Positions 1 through 10,829 of a DNA stretch of 31,233 nt are shown here, piece by piece; within the stretch, counting starts at the first letter, position 1; every line of letters begins with the position of its first letter. The position numbers and the translations under genes were made by a program. Origin of the DNA: JAWKVD01 sp041398225 (GTDB lineage Bacteria > Pseudomonadota > Alphaproteobacteria > Caulobacterales > Hyphomonadaceae); assembly GCA_041398225.1 (NCBI GenBank), contig JAWKVD010000031.1, positions 1 to 31,233 of the forward strand. The letters run 5' to 3'. Below the pieces are notes generated by a model that saw nothing but the letters and a program-made list of their open reading frames with translations, searched no databases and was not told the origin of the DNA.

Positions 1-267
1 GATCTTGTCGCCGACTACATGAAGCGCTGCGTTGCGCGCGCGGGCGATGGGCTGGACGGGTTTCTGGTCGTGCGCGCGAACCTGTCGCCCGCAGGCGAGG
101 TGCTGCATCCCGTAGCGGCGTTCGATCGCGTCTTAAGGTTATCGGACGAAGCCAAACGCGGCGATTTCGATGCGGCCGCGATCGCTAGCGCGCTGGCGGA
201 CTACGAATTTCCGGCCGCCGAAGCGCCGTCGCGGATCACGATTCCGATCCGTTTCGGGACCGGATGA
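1..267 (+). CDS. C-terminal fragment of a TonB-C/AgmX-like protein (partial)
   Basis: The reading frame is open from base 1 and ends with TGA at 265-267, so 88 residues of a protein that begins outside the window are visible. The pattern is a short beta strand (GFLVVRANLSPAGEV), an intervening helix with a CV pair before it, then ALADYEFPAAEA and a closing strand ITIPIRFGTG. That order (strand, G-x-V turn, helix ending in a y-x-FP-x motif, strand ending in -xIRF) is what the C-terminal domain of TonB/AgmX-type energy transducers looks like. The family assignment is inference from this pattern only; no TonB box, membrane segment or catalytic residue is in view. The 112 bases between this stop and the next start contain nothing I recognise. 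Confidence 0.5.
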   Translation, partial: DLVADYMKRCVARAGDGLDGFLVVRANLSPAGEVLHPVAAFDRVLRLSDEAKRGDFDAAAIASALADYEFPAAEAPSRITIPIRFGTG

Positions 268-379
268 TCCCGAATTTCGTCAACGCTTTTTCTGCTCGGC
301 GCCATCCAAATTTTTTACCCTGGGCGCCCATCCTGTCCCGGTCTGATCCACGGCAGGATCCCGCGCAGGAACGAGACAG

Positions 380-1459
380 ATGTCCTCGATCGACCGCTTC
401 GCAGACATTCACGCCCGCCTCGCGGCCGCCGAGGCGACGCTCGCCTCCATCGGTCAGTCGCTCTCGCCGCTGGTCGCCGAACTCGACATCGCGGTGCTGA
501 TCCCGGCGCGCGACAACGCCGAGACGATCGGCGCCGTGGTCTCGCAATTCCGCGCGGCGCTGCCGGAAGCGCGCGTCTATGTCTACGACAACAATTCACG
601 CGACACGACCGCGACCGCCGCGCGCGAAGCCGGCGCCGTGGTGCGCCGCGAGCCGATGCCCGACAGCGACCAGATCCGCGCGCGCATGCTCGCCGACGTC
701 GAGGCCGACATCTACATTCTCGCCGACGCCGAGGGCCTGCACGATCCGGCCGACGCGCCGCGCCTGGTCACGCGCATGATCGAAACGCAGGCCGACATGG
801 CCGTCGCCGCGCGCATCACGCCGGAGAAATCGCTCTACCCCTCGAAGGAGCGCGTGCTGCCGGCGGTTCTCAAGGGCGTCTATGGCGACCGCTTCACCGA
901 CGCCCATTCCGCCTATCGCGCGGTCTCGCGCCGGTTCGCGAAATCCTATCCCGCCGGCGCGTTCTGCCGTCTGGGCGAAACCGGCTTCGCCCTGCACGCG
1001 CTCGACCTCGGCATGACCATTTCCGAAATCCAGTCGGTCTGCCGCACGCCCGATCTCGCCGCGCCCTCGAAACGCGAGCGCGCCGCGTCGGCCTTCCGCA
1101 ATCTCATCGCCGGCTTCGGCGTGGTTCGCGACTATCGCCCGCTGGCCACCTACGGCGCCATGGCCGGCATGTGCGCGCTGGCCGCGATCGCCGCCACCCT
1201 GTTCGGCGCGCCCGGCCTCGCCGGCGGCGTCGGCCTGCTGGCGCTGGCCAGCCTCGGCGCCGGCGGCGTGCTCGACAGCCTGCGCCACACCCGCCAGGAA
1301 AACCGCCGCATGGTCTTCAACCAGGTCGAAAGCCTGCCGGCCAAGCTGGAGCGCCTGGCCCAGACCCGCTCGCGCATCAACGACGTGCGCAACGGCGCGC
1401 GGGCCGAACGCGCCGCACAGGACCTGACGCGGCCGATGCCGCTGCGCCGCACCCACTAG
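380..1459 (+). CDS. Membrane-anchored family 2 glycosyltransferase
   Basis: The product is 359 residues. A GT-A nucleotide-sugar fold is indicated by AVLIPARDNAETI (about 38-50), VYDNNSRDTT (68-77) and ILADAEGLHDP (113-123). The last holds the acidic metal/nucleotide position as D-A-E instead of the commoner D-A-D. After the catalytic part (to about 250) come two hydrophobic segments (about 257-277 and 281-299) and a basic cytoplasmic-looking tail, as in dolichol-phosphate-mannose-synthase-like GT2 enzymes that act on lipid-linked substrates at the inner membrane. The start follows AGGAACGAG at suitable spacing. The acceptor cannot be read from the sequence, and the neighbours do not form a polysaccharide cluster. 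The GT2 family call is strong; the substrate is unknown. Confidence 0.8.
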   Translation: MSSIDRFADIHARLAAAEATLASIGQSLSPLVAELDIAVLIPARDNAETIGAVVSQFRAALPEARVYVYDNNSRDTTATAAREAGAVVRREPMPDSDQIRARMLADVEADIYILADAEGLHDPADAPRLVTRMIETQADMAVAARITPEKSLYPSKERVLPAVLKGVYGDRFTDAHSAYRAVSRRFAKSYPAGAFCRLGETGFALHALDLGMTISEIQSVCRTPDLAAPSKRERAASAFRNLIAGFGVVRDYRPLATYGAMAGMCALAAIAATLFGAPGLAGGVGLLALASLGAGGVLDSLRHTRQENRRMVFNQVESLPAKLERLAQTRSRINDVRNGARAERAAQDLTRPMPLRRTH

Positions 1460-1546
1460 GCTGTTTCACGCTCGCGCGGGTTGCGTCGGCGGCGCGTCTT
1501 GGCCATCTAGCTGGGAACGCATGCTGCCACGAGGACACGCCCGCGG

Positions 1547-2338
1547 ATGAGCGACGACACCCCGACCGCCGATCAGGCCGCCAGTCAGCCCAGCGACCAG
1601 GCCGCCAATCAGGCCAGCGACCAGCCGCGCATGCAGATCCGGCTGATCCCGGTGACCCCGCTGCAGCAGAACTGCTCGCTGATCTGGAACGAGGACACCA
1701 AGCACGCCGCGATGGTCGATCCCGGCGGCGATGTCGAACAGCTGATGGGCGCGCTCGAGCATTTCGGTCTGACGCTGAGCAAGATCTGGCTGACCCACGG
1801 CCACATGGATCACGCCGGCGCCGCGCAGGAGCTGCACGAGCGCACCGGCGCGCCGATCGAAGGACCGCACAAGGACGACCAGTGGCTGCTCGACATGATC
1901 GAGGAGTCCGGCGCGAAGTACGGGATCGCGGACGGACGCAACACCACCCCGCAGCGCTATCTCGAAGACGGCGACACGCTTGAGCTGGACGATGTGACGT
2001 TCGACGTCAGCCATACGCCGGGCCACACGCCCGGCCATGTCGTGATCCACAACAAGGACCTGAAGATCGCCTTCGTCGGCGACGTGCTTTTTCGCGGCTC
2101 GATCGGGCGGACCGACTTTCCGCGCGGCGACCACGAACAGCTGATCGCCTCGATCACCGGCAAGCTGTGGCCGCTGGGTCCTGAAATGGGGTTCGTGCCC
2201 GGCCACGGTCCGACCTCGACCTTCGGGATCGAGCGCGTCTCCAATCCGTTCGTGGCCGACCGCCTGACGGGCTATGGCGGAACCGCGAAGGAAGACGGCT
2301 CCGAGGTCGACCAGAAGCTGTCCAAACGCTGGACCTGA
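1547..2338 (+). CDS. MBL-fold metallo-hydrolase, glyoxalase-II-like (YcbL type)
   Basis: The product is 263 residues with a complete metallo-beta-lactamase core. It has THGHMDH (83-89, the HxHxDH zinc site), VSHTPGHTPGH (155-164, third metal His), FVGDVLF (177-183, bridging Asp 179) and FVPGHGP (217-222, last His). RTDFPRGDHEQL is typical of the small YcbL/GloB2-like thioester hydrolases, which cleave S-lactoylglutathione or related thioesters in the cytoplasm. Homologues usually begin near MQIRLIPVTPLQQN, which here is residue 29. The extra N-terminus is two copies of an eight-residue D-Q-A-A-x-Q-x-S repeat. I kept the upstream ATG because GAGGAC lies before it and no ribosome site precedes the internal ATG (1631), but a start at 1631 is possible. 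It converges with the CAP gene, 22 bases away. Confidence 0.85.
   Translation: MSDDTPTADQAASQPSDQAANQASDQPRMQIRLIPVTPLQQNCSLIWNEDTKHAAMVDPGGDVEQLMGALEHFGLTLSKIWLTHGHMDHAGAAQELHERTGAPIEGPHKDDQWLLDMIEESGAKYGIADGRNTTPQRYLEDGDTLELDDVTFDVSHTPGHTPGHVVIHNKDLKIAFVGDVLFRGSIGRTDFPRGDHEQLIASITGKLWPLGPEMGFVPGHGPTSTFGIERVSNPFVADRLTGYGGTAKEDGSEVDQKLSKRWT
1571..1624 (+). repeat. 24-bp in-frame tandem repeat, 2.25 copies
   Basis: Units at 1571-1594 and 1595-1618 are followed by a 6-base partial copy at 1619-1624. The units differ at a few bases (gatcag/gaccag, agtcag/aatcag, cccagc/gccagc). They encode the Q/A/S/D-rich N-terminal extension of the MBL-fold protein and keep the reading frame. Confidence 0.85.
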
Positions 2339-2360
2339 GGCGGAAGCGGTCGCCGGCGGC

Positions 2361-2978
2361 CTATTCGCCGAGCTGGCACATCCAGATCTGGGCCTGGCTG
2401 GGACAGATCGCGACGGCGCATCCGACCTTGCGGTTGGCCGCATCCGAAATGGCGAGAAAGGCCGAGCAGGCGTCGCTGTAGCCGCACGAGCCCGAACGGC
2501 CGCGCAGCTCCCGCGCGCCCTGCCGCCAGGTGTCGACCACATAGCGCGCCGACAGCGATTGAGGACGCGGCGAACCGGCGTAAAGCGGTTTGGCCGCCGC
2601 CCACAGGAAGGCGCCGCCGGGCCCGCCGTCTGCGTCGCGGACGGAGGTGGGCGTGCAGCCCTCCTCGATCGCCGATTCGACGATCGTGCCGGCCTTCTCC
2701 GAAAGTTCGGCGGACCATTTCAGCGCCGCGAGCCCCAGGCTGGCGCGGATCAGGTTCTGCTGGGACAGCAGGTCGCGCGCGACCGAATCTCCGGCCTCGA
2801 GCCCGGCGCCGGCGCCCGGCCGGCTGAGCGCGCCGCCGGTTCCCGCGACGCTCTGCGCGGCGGCGTCGACAGGCGCAAGAAGACACAGCGCGGCCGCGAC
2901 GAGCCCTGCAAGAAGGCCCGCGCCATGGACAGCGCCGTGGACAGCGCCGTGGACAGCGAATCCAGACCGGTTCGGCAT
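2361..2978 (-). CDS. Exported CAP-domain (SCP/PR-1) protein without histidines
   Basis: I place the start at 2978 because AAGGGGATT precedes it and a signal peptide follows directly; the longer frame reaching 3254 lacks these. The 205-residue product has a signal peptide to about residue 41 (hydrophobic stretch, then APVDAAAQS). The mature part reads as a CAP domain: LLSQQNLIRASLGLAALKW (helix 1 with L-x-W), RYVVDTWRQGARE (the usual V-x-x-W-x-x-E segment), then NRKVGCAVAIC and QIWMCQLGE (the usual KVGCAxxxC and xxxCxY end). The two histidines that form the CAP cavity are absent: the first site reads GCTPTSV and the usual GHxTQVVW segment reads CSAFLAISDAA. There is no histidine at all after the signal peptide. 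It is probably periplasmic or secreted, with unknown role. Confidence 0.75.
   Translation of the reverse strand: MPNRSGFAVHGAVHGAVHGAGLLAGLVAAALCLLAPVDAAAQSVAGTGGALSRPGAGAGLEAGDSVARDLLSQQNLIRASLGLAALKWSAELSEKAGTIVESAIEEGCTPTSVRDADGGPGGAFLWAAAKPLYAGSPRPQSLSARYVVDTWRQGARELRGRSGSCGYSDACSAFLAISDAANRKVGCAVAICPSQAQIWMCQLGE
2921..2956 (-). repeat. 12-bp tandem repeat, 3 copies, in a signal-peptide coding region
   Basis: Units at 2921-2932, 2933-2944 and 2945-2956 (plus-strand cgccRtggacag) encode three V/A-H-G-A repeats at residues 9-20 of the CAP protein, between the basic start and the hydrophobic core of its signal peptide. Copy-number change would keep the frame and lengthen or shorten the n-region. 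Confidence 0.85.
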
Positions 2979-3138
2979 GCCGCGCGAATCCCCCTTTTTC
3001 CGGCTGCGTCGGCCCGGACTTACGCCCTTCGCATGCCGGCGCAAGACGCCCGAGGCGCCTGCCCCCAGATTTGATCGCTCCCGCGCGCCGGAGCGGACGG
3101 AATGGGACACAAAGTCCCTGTGCGGCGCCGCGCAAGGC

Positions 3139-3167
3139 TTGTCGCGCCTGCCCGCCCTCGCTACACC
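3139..3167 (+). promoter_or_regulatory. Candidate housekeeping promoter of carB
   Basis: TTGTCGC (3139-3145), a 14-base spacer and GCTACACC (3160-3167) fit the Caulobacter sigma-73 pattern TTGACGS-N10-14-GCTANAWC with one mismatch in each box. Transcription would begin near 3173, about 60 bases before the carB ATG. This was found by eye and not tested. Confidence 0.45.
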
Positions 3168-3234
3168 CACCGGCGATTTGGCCCCGGCGATCCGGCCAGC
3201 GATCTGGCCCGGACCGCCCAACACTGCCGGTGAC

Positions 3235-6552
<3,318 letters not shown>

Positions 6553-6624
6553 AGGTTCGCGGCGACGGTATGCGGGCCGACGCCGCGATTCTCCCGTTCC
6601 AACTCATGGGTGGACACGACCTTG

Positions 6625-7098
6625 ATGCAACGTATTCCGATGACCGCCGACGGCCACAGGGCTCTCGAGGCGGAGCTCAAACTGCTGAAGACCGAAGAAC
6701 GCCCGGCCATTATCGCGGCGATCGCGGAGGCGCGCAGCCATGGCGATCTGTCCGAGAACGCGGAATACCACGCCGCCAAGGAGCGTCAGAGCTTTATCGA
6801 AGGCCGCGTCGCCGAGCTTGAGGACAAGCTGGCCCGCGCCGACGTCATCGACACATCGAAGCTGAAAGGCGGCACCGTGAAATTCGGCGCCACCGTGACC
6901 GTGCTCGACGAGGACACCGAGGAACAGTCCGTCTACAAGATCGTGGGCGAGGACGAAGCCGACGTCGCCTCGGGCAAGATCTCGATCACCTCTCCGATCG
7001 CGCGCGCGATGATCGGCAAGGAAGAAGGCGACAGCGCCGAAGTCGCCGCGCCCGGCGGCGCCAAGAGCTTCGAGATCGTCTCCATCGAGTGGAAGTAG
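6625..7098 (+). CDS. greA: Transcript cleavage / elongation factor GreA
   Basis: The product is 157 residues, the family length. GreA enters the secondary channel of RNA polymerase and stimulates cleavage of backtracked RNA. The N-terminal coiled coil carries the acidic tip GDLSENAEYHAAKE (about residues 41-54), including the Asp and Glu needed for cleavage. The C-terminal FKBP-like domain contains ITSPIARAMIGKEEGD and ends SFEIVSIEWK. I chose the ATG at 6625 (MQRIPMTADG) because homologues begin this way. A GTG at 6610 in frame would add five residues and cannot be excluded. GGTGG lies about 10 bases upstream of 6625. It follows carB by 72 bases, a neighbourhood seen in several alphaproteobacteria. 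Confidence 0.96.
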   Translation: MQRIPMTADGHRALEAELKLLKTEERPAIIAAIAEARSHGDLSENAEYHAAKERQSFIEGRVAELEDKLARADVIDTSKLKGGTVKFGATVTVLDEDTEEQSVYKIVGEDEADVASGKISITSPIARAMIGKEEGDSAEVAAPGGAKSFEIVSIEWK

Positions 7099-7151
7099 GT
7101 CCGGATAACGCAATGGCCGGTCCGCGCCGCCCCGCGCGAGCGTGACCGGTC

Positions 7152-8189
7152 ATGGCTGACCTCTCCGTGCAAGGCCCCTCCATCTGGGTCGTCTCGGACG
7201 GCCGCGCCGGGATCGAACGCCAGTCGCTGTCGCTGGCGCGCGCGCTGGCCGCGCCCGAACGCGCGGCGAAGCTTGCGCATATCCGTTCGGATGCGCATCG
7301 CGACGCGCCGCTGCGCCTGACGCCCTCGGGCTGGATGACCAGGCTGCGTCCGGACTTCTGGCCCGCCCCGCTGGCCGCCCTGCCCCCGGATCAGCGCGCG
7401 CTGCTGGTTCCGCCATGGCCGGACGTGTGGATCGCGACGGGCCGGCGCTCCATCGCCTATTCGCGATGGCTGAAGCGCGCATCCGCCGGCGCGACGCTGG
7501 TGGTGCAGACGCAGGACCCGAAAGTCTCGCTGTCGAATTTCGATCTCGTCATTCCGCCCGAACACGACGCGCTGACCGGCGCAAACGTCTTCCCGATCCT
7601 CGGGCCGCCGACCTGGTGGTCGCCCGAGGAGATCGCCGCCGCGCAGGCGCGCTTTCCCGAACTCGGCGCCGACCCCGGTCCACGCGTTCTGGTTTCGGTG
7701 GGCGGCGATTCAAAAACCCACCGCATGTCGGACCCCGCCGCCGCGCGCGTCGAGTACGCGATCCGCACCGCCGCCGCACAGGCCGGCAAGCTCTGGATCA
7801 CGGTCTCGCGGCGCACGCCCGACGCCATGCGCACGCGGCTGCGCCTGCTGGCCGAGGAGACCGGCGCGCGCTTCTGGGAGAACCAGGACCGCGACGGCCC
7901 CAACCCCTATCTCGCATGGCTGGCGAGCTGCGATGCGGCGCTGGTGACCGAGGACTCCGCGAACATGCTGGCCGACCCGGCCTTCTTCGGCAAACCGGTC
8001 CACCTGATGAAGCTGGAGGGCGGCTCGCCGCGCTTCGACCGCCTGCACCGGGGCTTCATCGACCGGCACGCCGCGCGCTGGCATGCGGGCAAGATCGAGA
8101 CCTGGAGCTACCCGCCGATCCGCGAGGCCGAACGCGCGGCGGACGAGATCATGCGGCGTCTGCTTGCGAGGCGCCCCGCGCCGGCGTGA
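7152..8189 (+). CDS. ELM1/GtrOC1-family putative glycosyltransferase
   Basis: The 345-residue product starts SIWVVSDGRAGIERQSLSLARAL (about 10-32), the signature of the family related to plant mitochondrial fission protein ELM1. Further family motifs are DVWIATGRRSIAYSRWLK (about 93-110), VVQTQDPK, VIPPEHD, SVGGDSKTH (a nucleotide-binding-like glycine turn), ITVSRRTPDAM and the late VTEDSANMLADPAFFGKPVHLMKLEGG. These resemble GT-B glycosyltransferases, with the V-T-E/D-S-x-x-M segment where a donor nucleotide would sit. No signal peptide or membrane segment is seen. In bacteria the biochemical role is not settled; involvement in the envelope is an inference from the fold. The start lacks a strong ribosome site. 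The 120 bases between this gene and trxB hold nothing I can name. Confidence 0.8.
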   Translation: MADLSVQGPSIWVVSDGRAGIERQSLSLARALAAPERAAKLAHIRSDAHRDAPLRLTPSGWMTRLRPDFWPAPLAALPPDQRALLVPPWPDVWIATGRRSIAYSRWLKRASAGATLVVQTQDPKVSLSNFDLVIPPEHDALTGANVFPILGPPTWWSPEEIAAAQARFPELGADPGPRVLVSVGGDSKTHRMSDPAAARVEYAIRTAAAQAGKLWITVSRRTPDAMRTRLRLLAEETGARFWENQDRDGPNPYLAWLASCDAALVTEDSANMLADPAFFGKPVHLMKLEGGSPRFDRLHRGFIDRHAARWHAGKIETWSYPPIREAERAADEIMRRLLARRPAPA

Positions 8190-8309
8190 TGGCGCCGGCA
8201 GATTTTCTCAACACCCACAGCACATTCCATCCCAACCCTTCCAAATCGGCGGCTGCAACCCCATAACCGGCTTGAGCGAATTCAGACCGGGACAGCCGGA
8301 GCAGCCGAC

Positions 8310-9278
8310 ATGACCACGCGCCATTCACCGATCATCATTCTGGGCTCGGGCCCGGCGGGCTACACCGCCGCGATCTACGCCGCGCGCGCCCTGCGCAAGC
8401 CGCTGCTGATCGAGGGCATCCAGCCGGGCGGCCAGCTGACCATCACCACGGACGTGGAGAACTATCCCGGCTTCGCGGACGTGATTCAGGGCCCCTGGCT
8501 GATGGAGCAGATGCGCGCCCAGGCCGAACACATGGGAACCGAGATCGTCGGCGACCACATCGTGAAGGCCGACCTGTCGAAGCGGCCCTATACGTTGAGC
8601 GGCGATTCCGGGGCGACCTATACCTGCGACGTGCTGATCATCTGCACCGGCGCGCAGGCGAAATGGCTGGGCCTTCCTTCGGAAGAGAAGTTCAAGGGCT
8701 TCGGCGTCTCCGCCTGCGCAACGTGCGACGCGTTCTTCTATCGCCAGAAGGAGGTTCTGGTGGTCGGCGGCGGCAACACCGCGGTCGAGGAGGCGCTGCA
8801 CCTCACCCACTTCGCTTCGAAGGTGACGGTGGTTCATCGCCGCGACAGCTTCCGCGCCGAGAAAATCCTGCAGGACCGGCTGTTCAAGAACCCGAAGGTC
8901 AACGTGATCTGGGACACCGCGCTTGAGGAAGTCGTCGGCGTCGAGAACCCCAACACGGTGACGACCGCACGGCTGAAGAACCTGAAGACCGGAGAGGTCG
9001 CCGACCTTGCGGTCGACGGCATCTTCATCGCCATCGGCCACGCCCCGCAGACCGAACTGTTCACCGGTCAGCTTGAGATGAAACAGGGCGGCTATCTGGT
9101 CACCAAGCCCGATTCGACCGCCACCAGCCTGCCCGGCGTCTACGCCGCGGGCGATGTGACCGACGACATCTACCGTCAGGCGGTTACGGCGGCCGGCATG
9201 GGCTGTATGGCCGCGCTGGAAGCCGAGAAATATCTCGAAGGTCTGCCCGAAGACGCCGCCGCGACGGCCGCTTACTGA
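8310..9278 (+). CDS. trxB: Thioredoxin-disulfide reductase
   Basis: The 322-residue flavoprotein transfers electrons from NADPH to thioredoxin. The FAD-binding motif is ILGSGPAGYTAAIYAAR (10-26), followed by GGQLTITTDVENYPGF (40-55). The redox-active pair is C136-A-T-C139 in SACATCDAFFY. The NADPH-binding motif is VVGGGNTAVEEALHL, with HRRDSFRA shortly after. The C-terminal FAD motif is GVYAAGDVTDDIYRQAVTAAGMGCMAA. All catalytic elements are intact. GGAG of ccggagcagccgac precedes the ATG. The gene appears monocistronic or the end of a loose run; the next gene starts 75 bases later. Confidence 0.97.
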   Translation: MTTRHSPIIILGSGPAGYTAAIYAARALRKPLLIEGIQPGGQLTITTDVENYPGFADVIQGPWLMEQMRAQAEHMGTEIVGDHIVKADLSKRPYTLSGDSGATYTCDVLIICTGAQAKWLGLPSEEKFKGFGVSACATCDAFFYRQKEVLVVGGGNTAVEEALHLTHFASKVTVVHRRDSFRAEKILQDRLFKNPKVNVIWDTALEEVVGVENPNTVTTARLKNLKTGEVADLAVDGIFIAIGHAPQTELFTGQLEMKQGGYLVTKPDSTATSLPGVYAAGDVTDDIYRQAVTAAGMGCMAALEAEKYLEGLPEDAAATAAY

Positions 9279-9298
9279 GACTGCGCCGCCTACGCGCA

Positions 9299-9328
9299 TT
9301 GTCCGCCCCCCATCGCTGCGGTTAGACT
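9299..9328 (+). promoter_or_regulatory. Candidate promoter of the secreted-protein gene
   Basis: TTGTCC (9299-9304), an 18-base spacer and TAGACT (9323-9328) resemble -35 and -10 hexamers. They lie just upstream of the GGGAGGGGA ribosome site of the gene at 9354. Weak evidence from matching by eye. Confidence 0.3.
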
Positions 9329-9353
9329 CGCCGCGGAATCGGGAGGGGACGGA

Positions 9354-10529
9354 ATGATGAAACGGACAGGTCTTGCGGCGGTCGCCATGGCGGCGGGCGT
9401 GTGGTGTTCGGCGGCGAACGCCCAATGCCCGGACGACGGGCTCCAGATTGCGGTCAACAACTACTACGCGCTCGCCAAGCCGGACGCGGACGTTCCCGCC
9501 ATCCTCGGCAATATCGACAATCTCGTCGCGGCCTGCCCCGCCGACCCCCATCTGCTGAAGATCGCCGCCACGACCTACGCCACGGGCAAGGTGACGGATG
9601 CGAAGGAGTCCGTTGCGCGCCTCGCTCACGCCCGCCAGCTGTTCGAACAGATGTGGGACAATCTCAACAACTCGTCGGTGGTCCGCCCCGTGATGACGCC
9701 GGACGGCGCCACCATGTATGTCGACTTCAACAATCTCCACGACCTTGAAGGCCAGGTGCGGAACCTGCTGTTCCAGGCCGAACAGGTATCCGGCGTTCTG
9801 GCGGCCGAAGACATGCCGGCAAAAAAAGGCGCGCCGCCGCGCGCCTGCCGCAGCAGCAACACATCGAACGTTCAGTGGGCGTATTTCTGGATCAAGGACA
9901 AGGGCGACCATCCGGGCGCCTGGAATCTGATGGACCGGCTGATCGGCGACTGCGAAGCCGAACTTGCTAAAGGCCGCTATATCAACATGCTGGCGCAACG
10001 CGCGAGCGCGTTCGTCGCCTCGGTGAAACGCACCCCCGCTCAACCGGACGCGCTCAAGAAACTGCTTCAGGCGAAAGCGGATTCAGAACGCTATGTCGCG
10101 CTCAATGGCGGCTATTACATCGTCTACTGGTCCGAGAGCGACGAGGCCGAGTTGCTGAGCATGCTCGCCACGGCGCAGAGCAACGCCAACGCCATTCCCC
10201 CGAAAGAAAAATGGTTCGTCGAACCGCTCCTGTCCGACCCGGTGACGGTCAACTACATCGCGATGGCGCTGGACCAGGCGTGGGCCAAGGACATGGAGGT
10301 CGGCGTCTCGGGCGGCTACAAGAACTATGTCGGGATAATCTCCAGCTCCTACGCGACCATCAAGGCGCAGCCGGATCCGATGCCGGGGCGCGCCCTGCTC
10401 TTCAAGGCGGCGAAGGCCCACGCCAGCGGCGCCGTGCGGGCCAAGGGCAATGAAGGCCTGAAGGAGCCGCCCGTTTTCCTCTATAACTGGATCGACCCCA
10501 ACTACGTGCCGCCCAAGCCGAAACAATAA
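9354..10529 (+). CDS. Secreted alpha-helical protein of unknown function
   Basis: The 391-residue product begins MMKRTGLAAVAMAAGVWCSAANAQ, a clear Sec signal peptide with probable cleavage after ANA (about residue 23). GGGAGGGGA sits before the start (ATG 9354; the adjacent ATG 9357 is equally placed). The mature protein is rich in alanine, leucine and aromatic residues in helical spacing, like TPR-type folds, for example LKIAATTYATGKVTDAKESVARLAHARQ and LKKLLQAKADSERYVALN. A short lysine/proline-rich break (PAKKGAPPRACRSS) lies at about 161-174. Four mature cysteines (CPDD, ACPAD, RACRSS, GDCEAE) could form disulfides in the periplasm. I do not recognise a family. The neighbours (trxB, a flagellar-like gene) do not define a role. 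Confidence 0.7.
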   Translation: MMKRTGLAAVAMAAGVWCSAANAQCPDDGLQIAVNNYYALAKPDADVPAILGNIDNLVAACPADPHLLKIAATTYATGKVTDAKESVARLAHARQLFEQMWDNLNNSSVVRPVMTPDGATMYVDFNNLHDLEGQVRNLLFQAEQVSGVLAAEDMPAKKGAPPRACRSSNTSNVQWAYFWIKDKGDHPGAWNLMDRLIGDCEAELAKGRYINMLAQRASAFVASVKRTPAQPDALKKLLQAKADSERYVALNGGYYIVYWSESDEAELLSMLATAQSNANAIPPKEKWFVEPLLSDPVTVNYIAMALDQAWAKDMEVGVSGGYKNYVGIISSSYATIKAQPDPMPGRALLFKAAKAHASGAVRAKGNEGLKEPPVFLYNWIDPNYVPPKPKQ

Positions 10530-10543
10530 GGCTAGCCGGTTGC

Positions 10544-10555
10544 GCGCAATTGCGC
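10544..10555. other. 12-bp perfect palindrome GCGCAATTGCGC
   Basis: This lies 15 bases after the stop of the secreted-protein gene and 47 before the next ATG. No T-tract follows, so it is not an obvious terminator. It could be a protein-binding site or chance. Confidence 0.3.
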
Positions 10556-10573
10556 CGGTTGTCTGCGCGAGCG

Positions 10574-10580
10574 ATTAACC
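10574..10580 (+). promoter_or_regulatory. Possible CtrA half-site (ATTAACC)
   Basis: ATTAACC lies 21 bases before the ATG of the rod-like gene. CtrA, the alphaproteobacterial cell-cycle regulator that controls many flagellar genes, binds TTAA-N7-TTAAC or TTAACCAT. Only one half is present here. The link is inferred from the motif and the flagellar-like product. Confidence 0.25.
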
Positions 10581-10601
10581 GCGCCGCGCGATGATCGGGG
10601 C

Positions 10602-10823
10602 ATGGACGCGATTTCGGCCTCTCTTTCGGGCGTCAACACCGCGATCGACCGCTTCGAGCGCGCGAGCAACGACATCGTGCGGTCGGCGTCGGGCGCATCC
10701 GACGCCTCTCTCGTCGACGCCGTCGTCGAGACGGTTCAGGCGGAGGCCCAGTTGCGCGCCAACGTCTCCGTGATGGGCGTGGCGAACGAGATGTACGCGA
10801 CGCTGCTCGACATCAAGGCGTGA
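10602..10823 (+). CDS. Minimal flagellar rod/hook-like protein (73 residues)
   Basis: The first 28 residues (MDAISASLSGVNTAIDRFERASNDIV) match the N-terminal pattern of FlgB/C/E/F/G proteins, S-x-L-S-G-x-x-x-A...a-s-N-x-I. The last 35 (SLVDAVVETVQAEAQLRANVSVMG to EMYATLLDIKA) match the family C-terminus, e-f-V-x-m-i-x-A-q-r-x-y-x-A-N-x-x-v...d-e-M-x-x-x-L-l-x-i-k. Between them are about ten residues, where true rod and hook proteins carry a large domain. It would therefore be a stand-alone pair of the D0 helices that build the flagellar axial coiled coil. No classical ribosome site is obvious (cggggc before the ATG). The family resemblance is my reading of conserved positions. No other flagellar gene is in the window, so a role in the flagellum is inference. 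Confidence 0.65.
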   Translation: MDAISASLSGVNTAIDRFERASNDIVRSASGASDASLVDAVVETVQAEAQLRANVSVMGVANEMYATLLDIKA

Positions 10824-10829
10824 GCGGGC

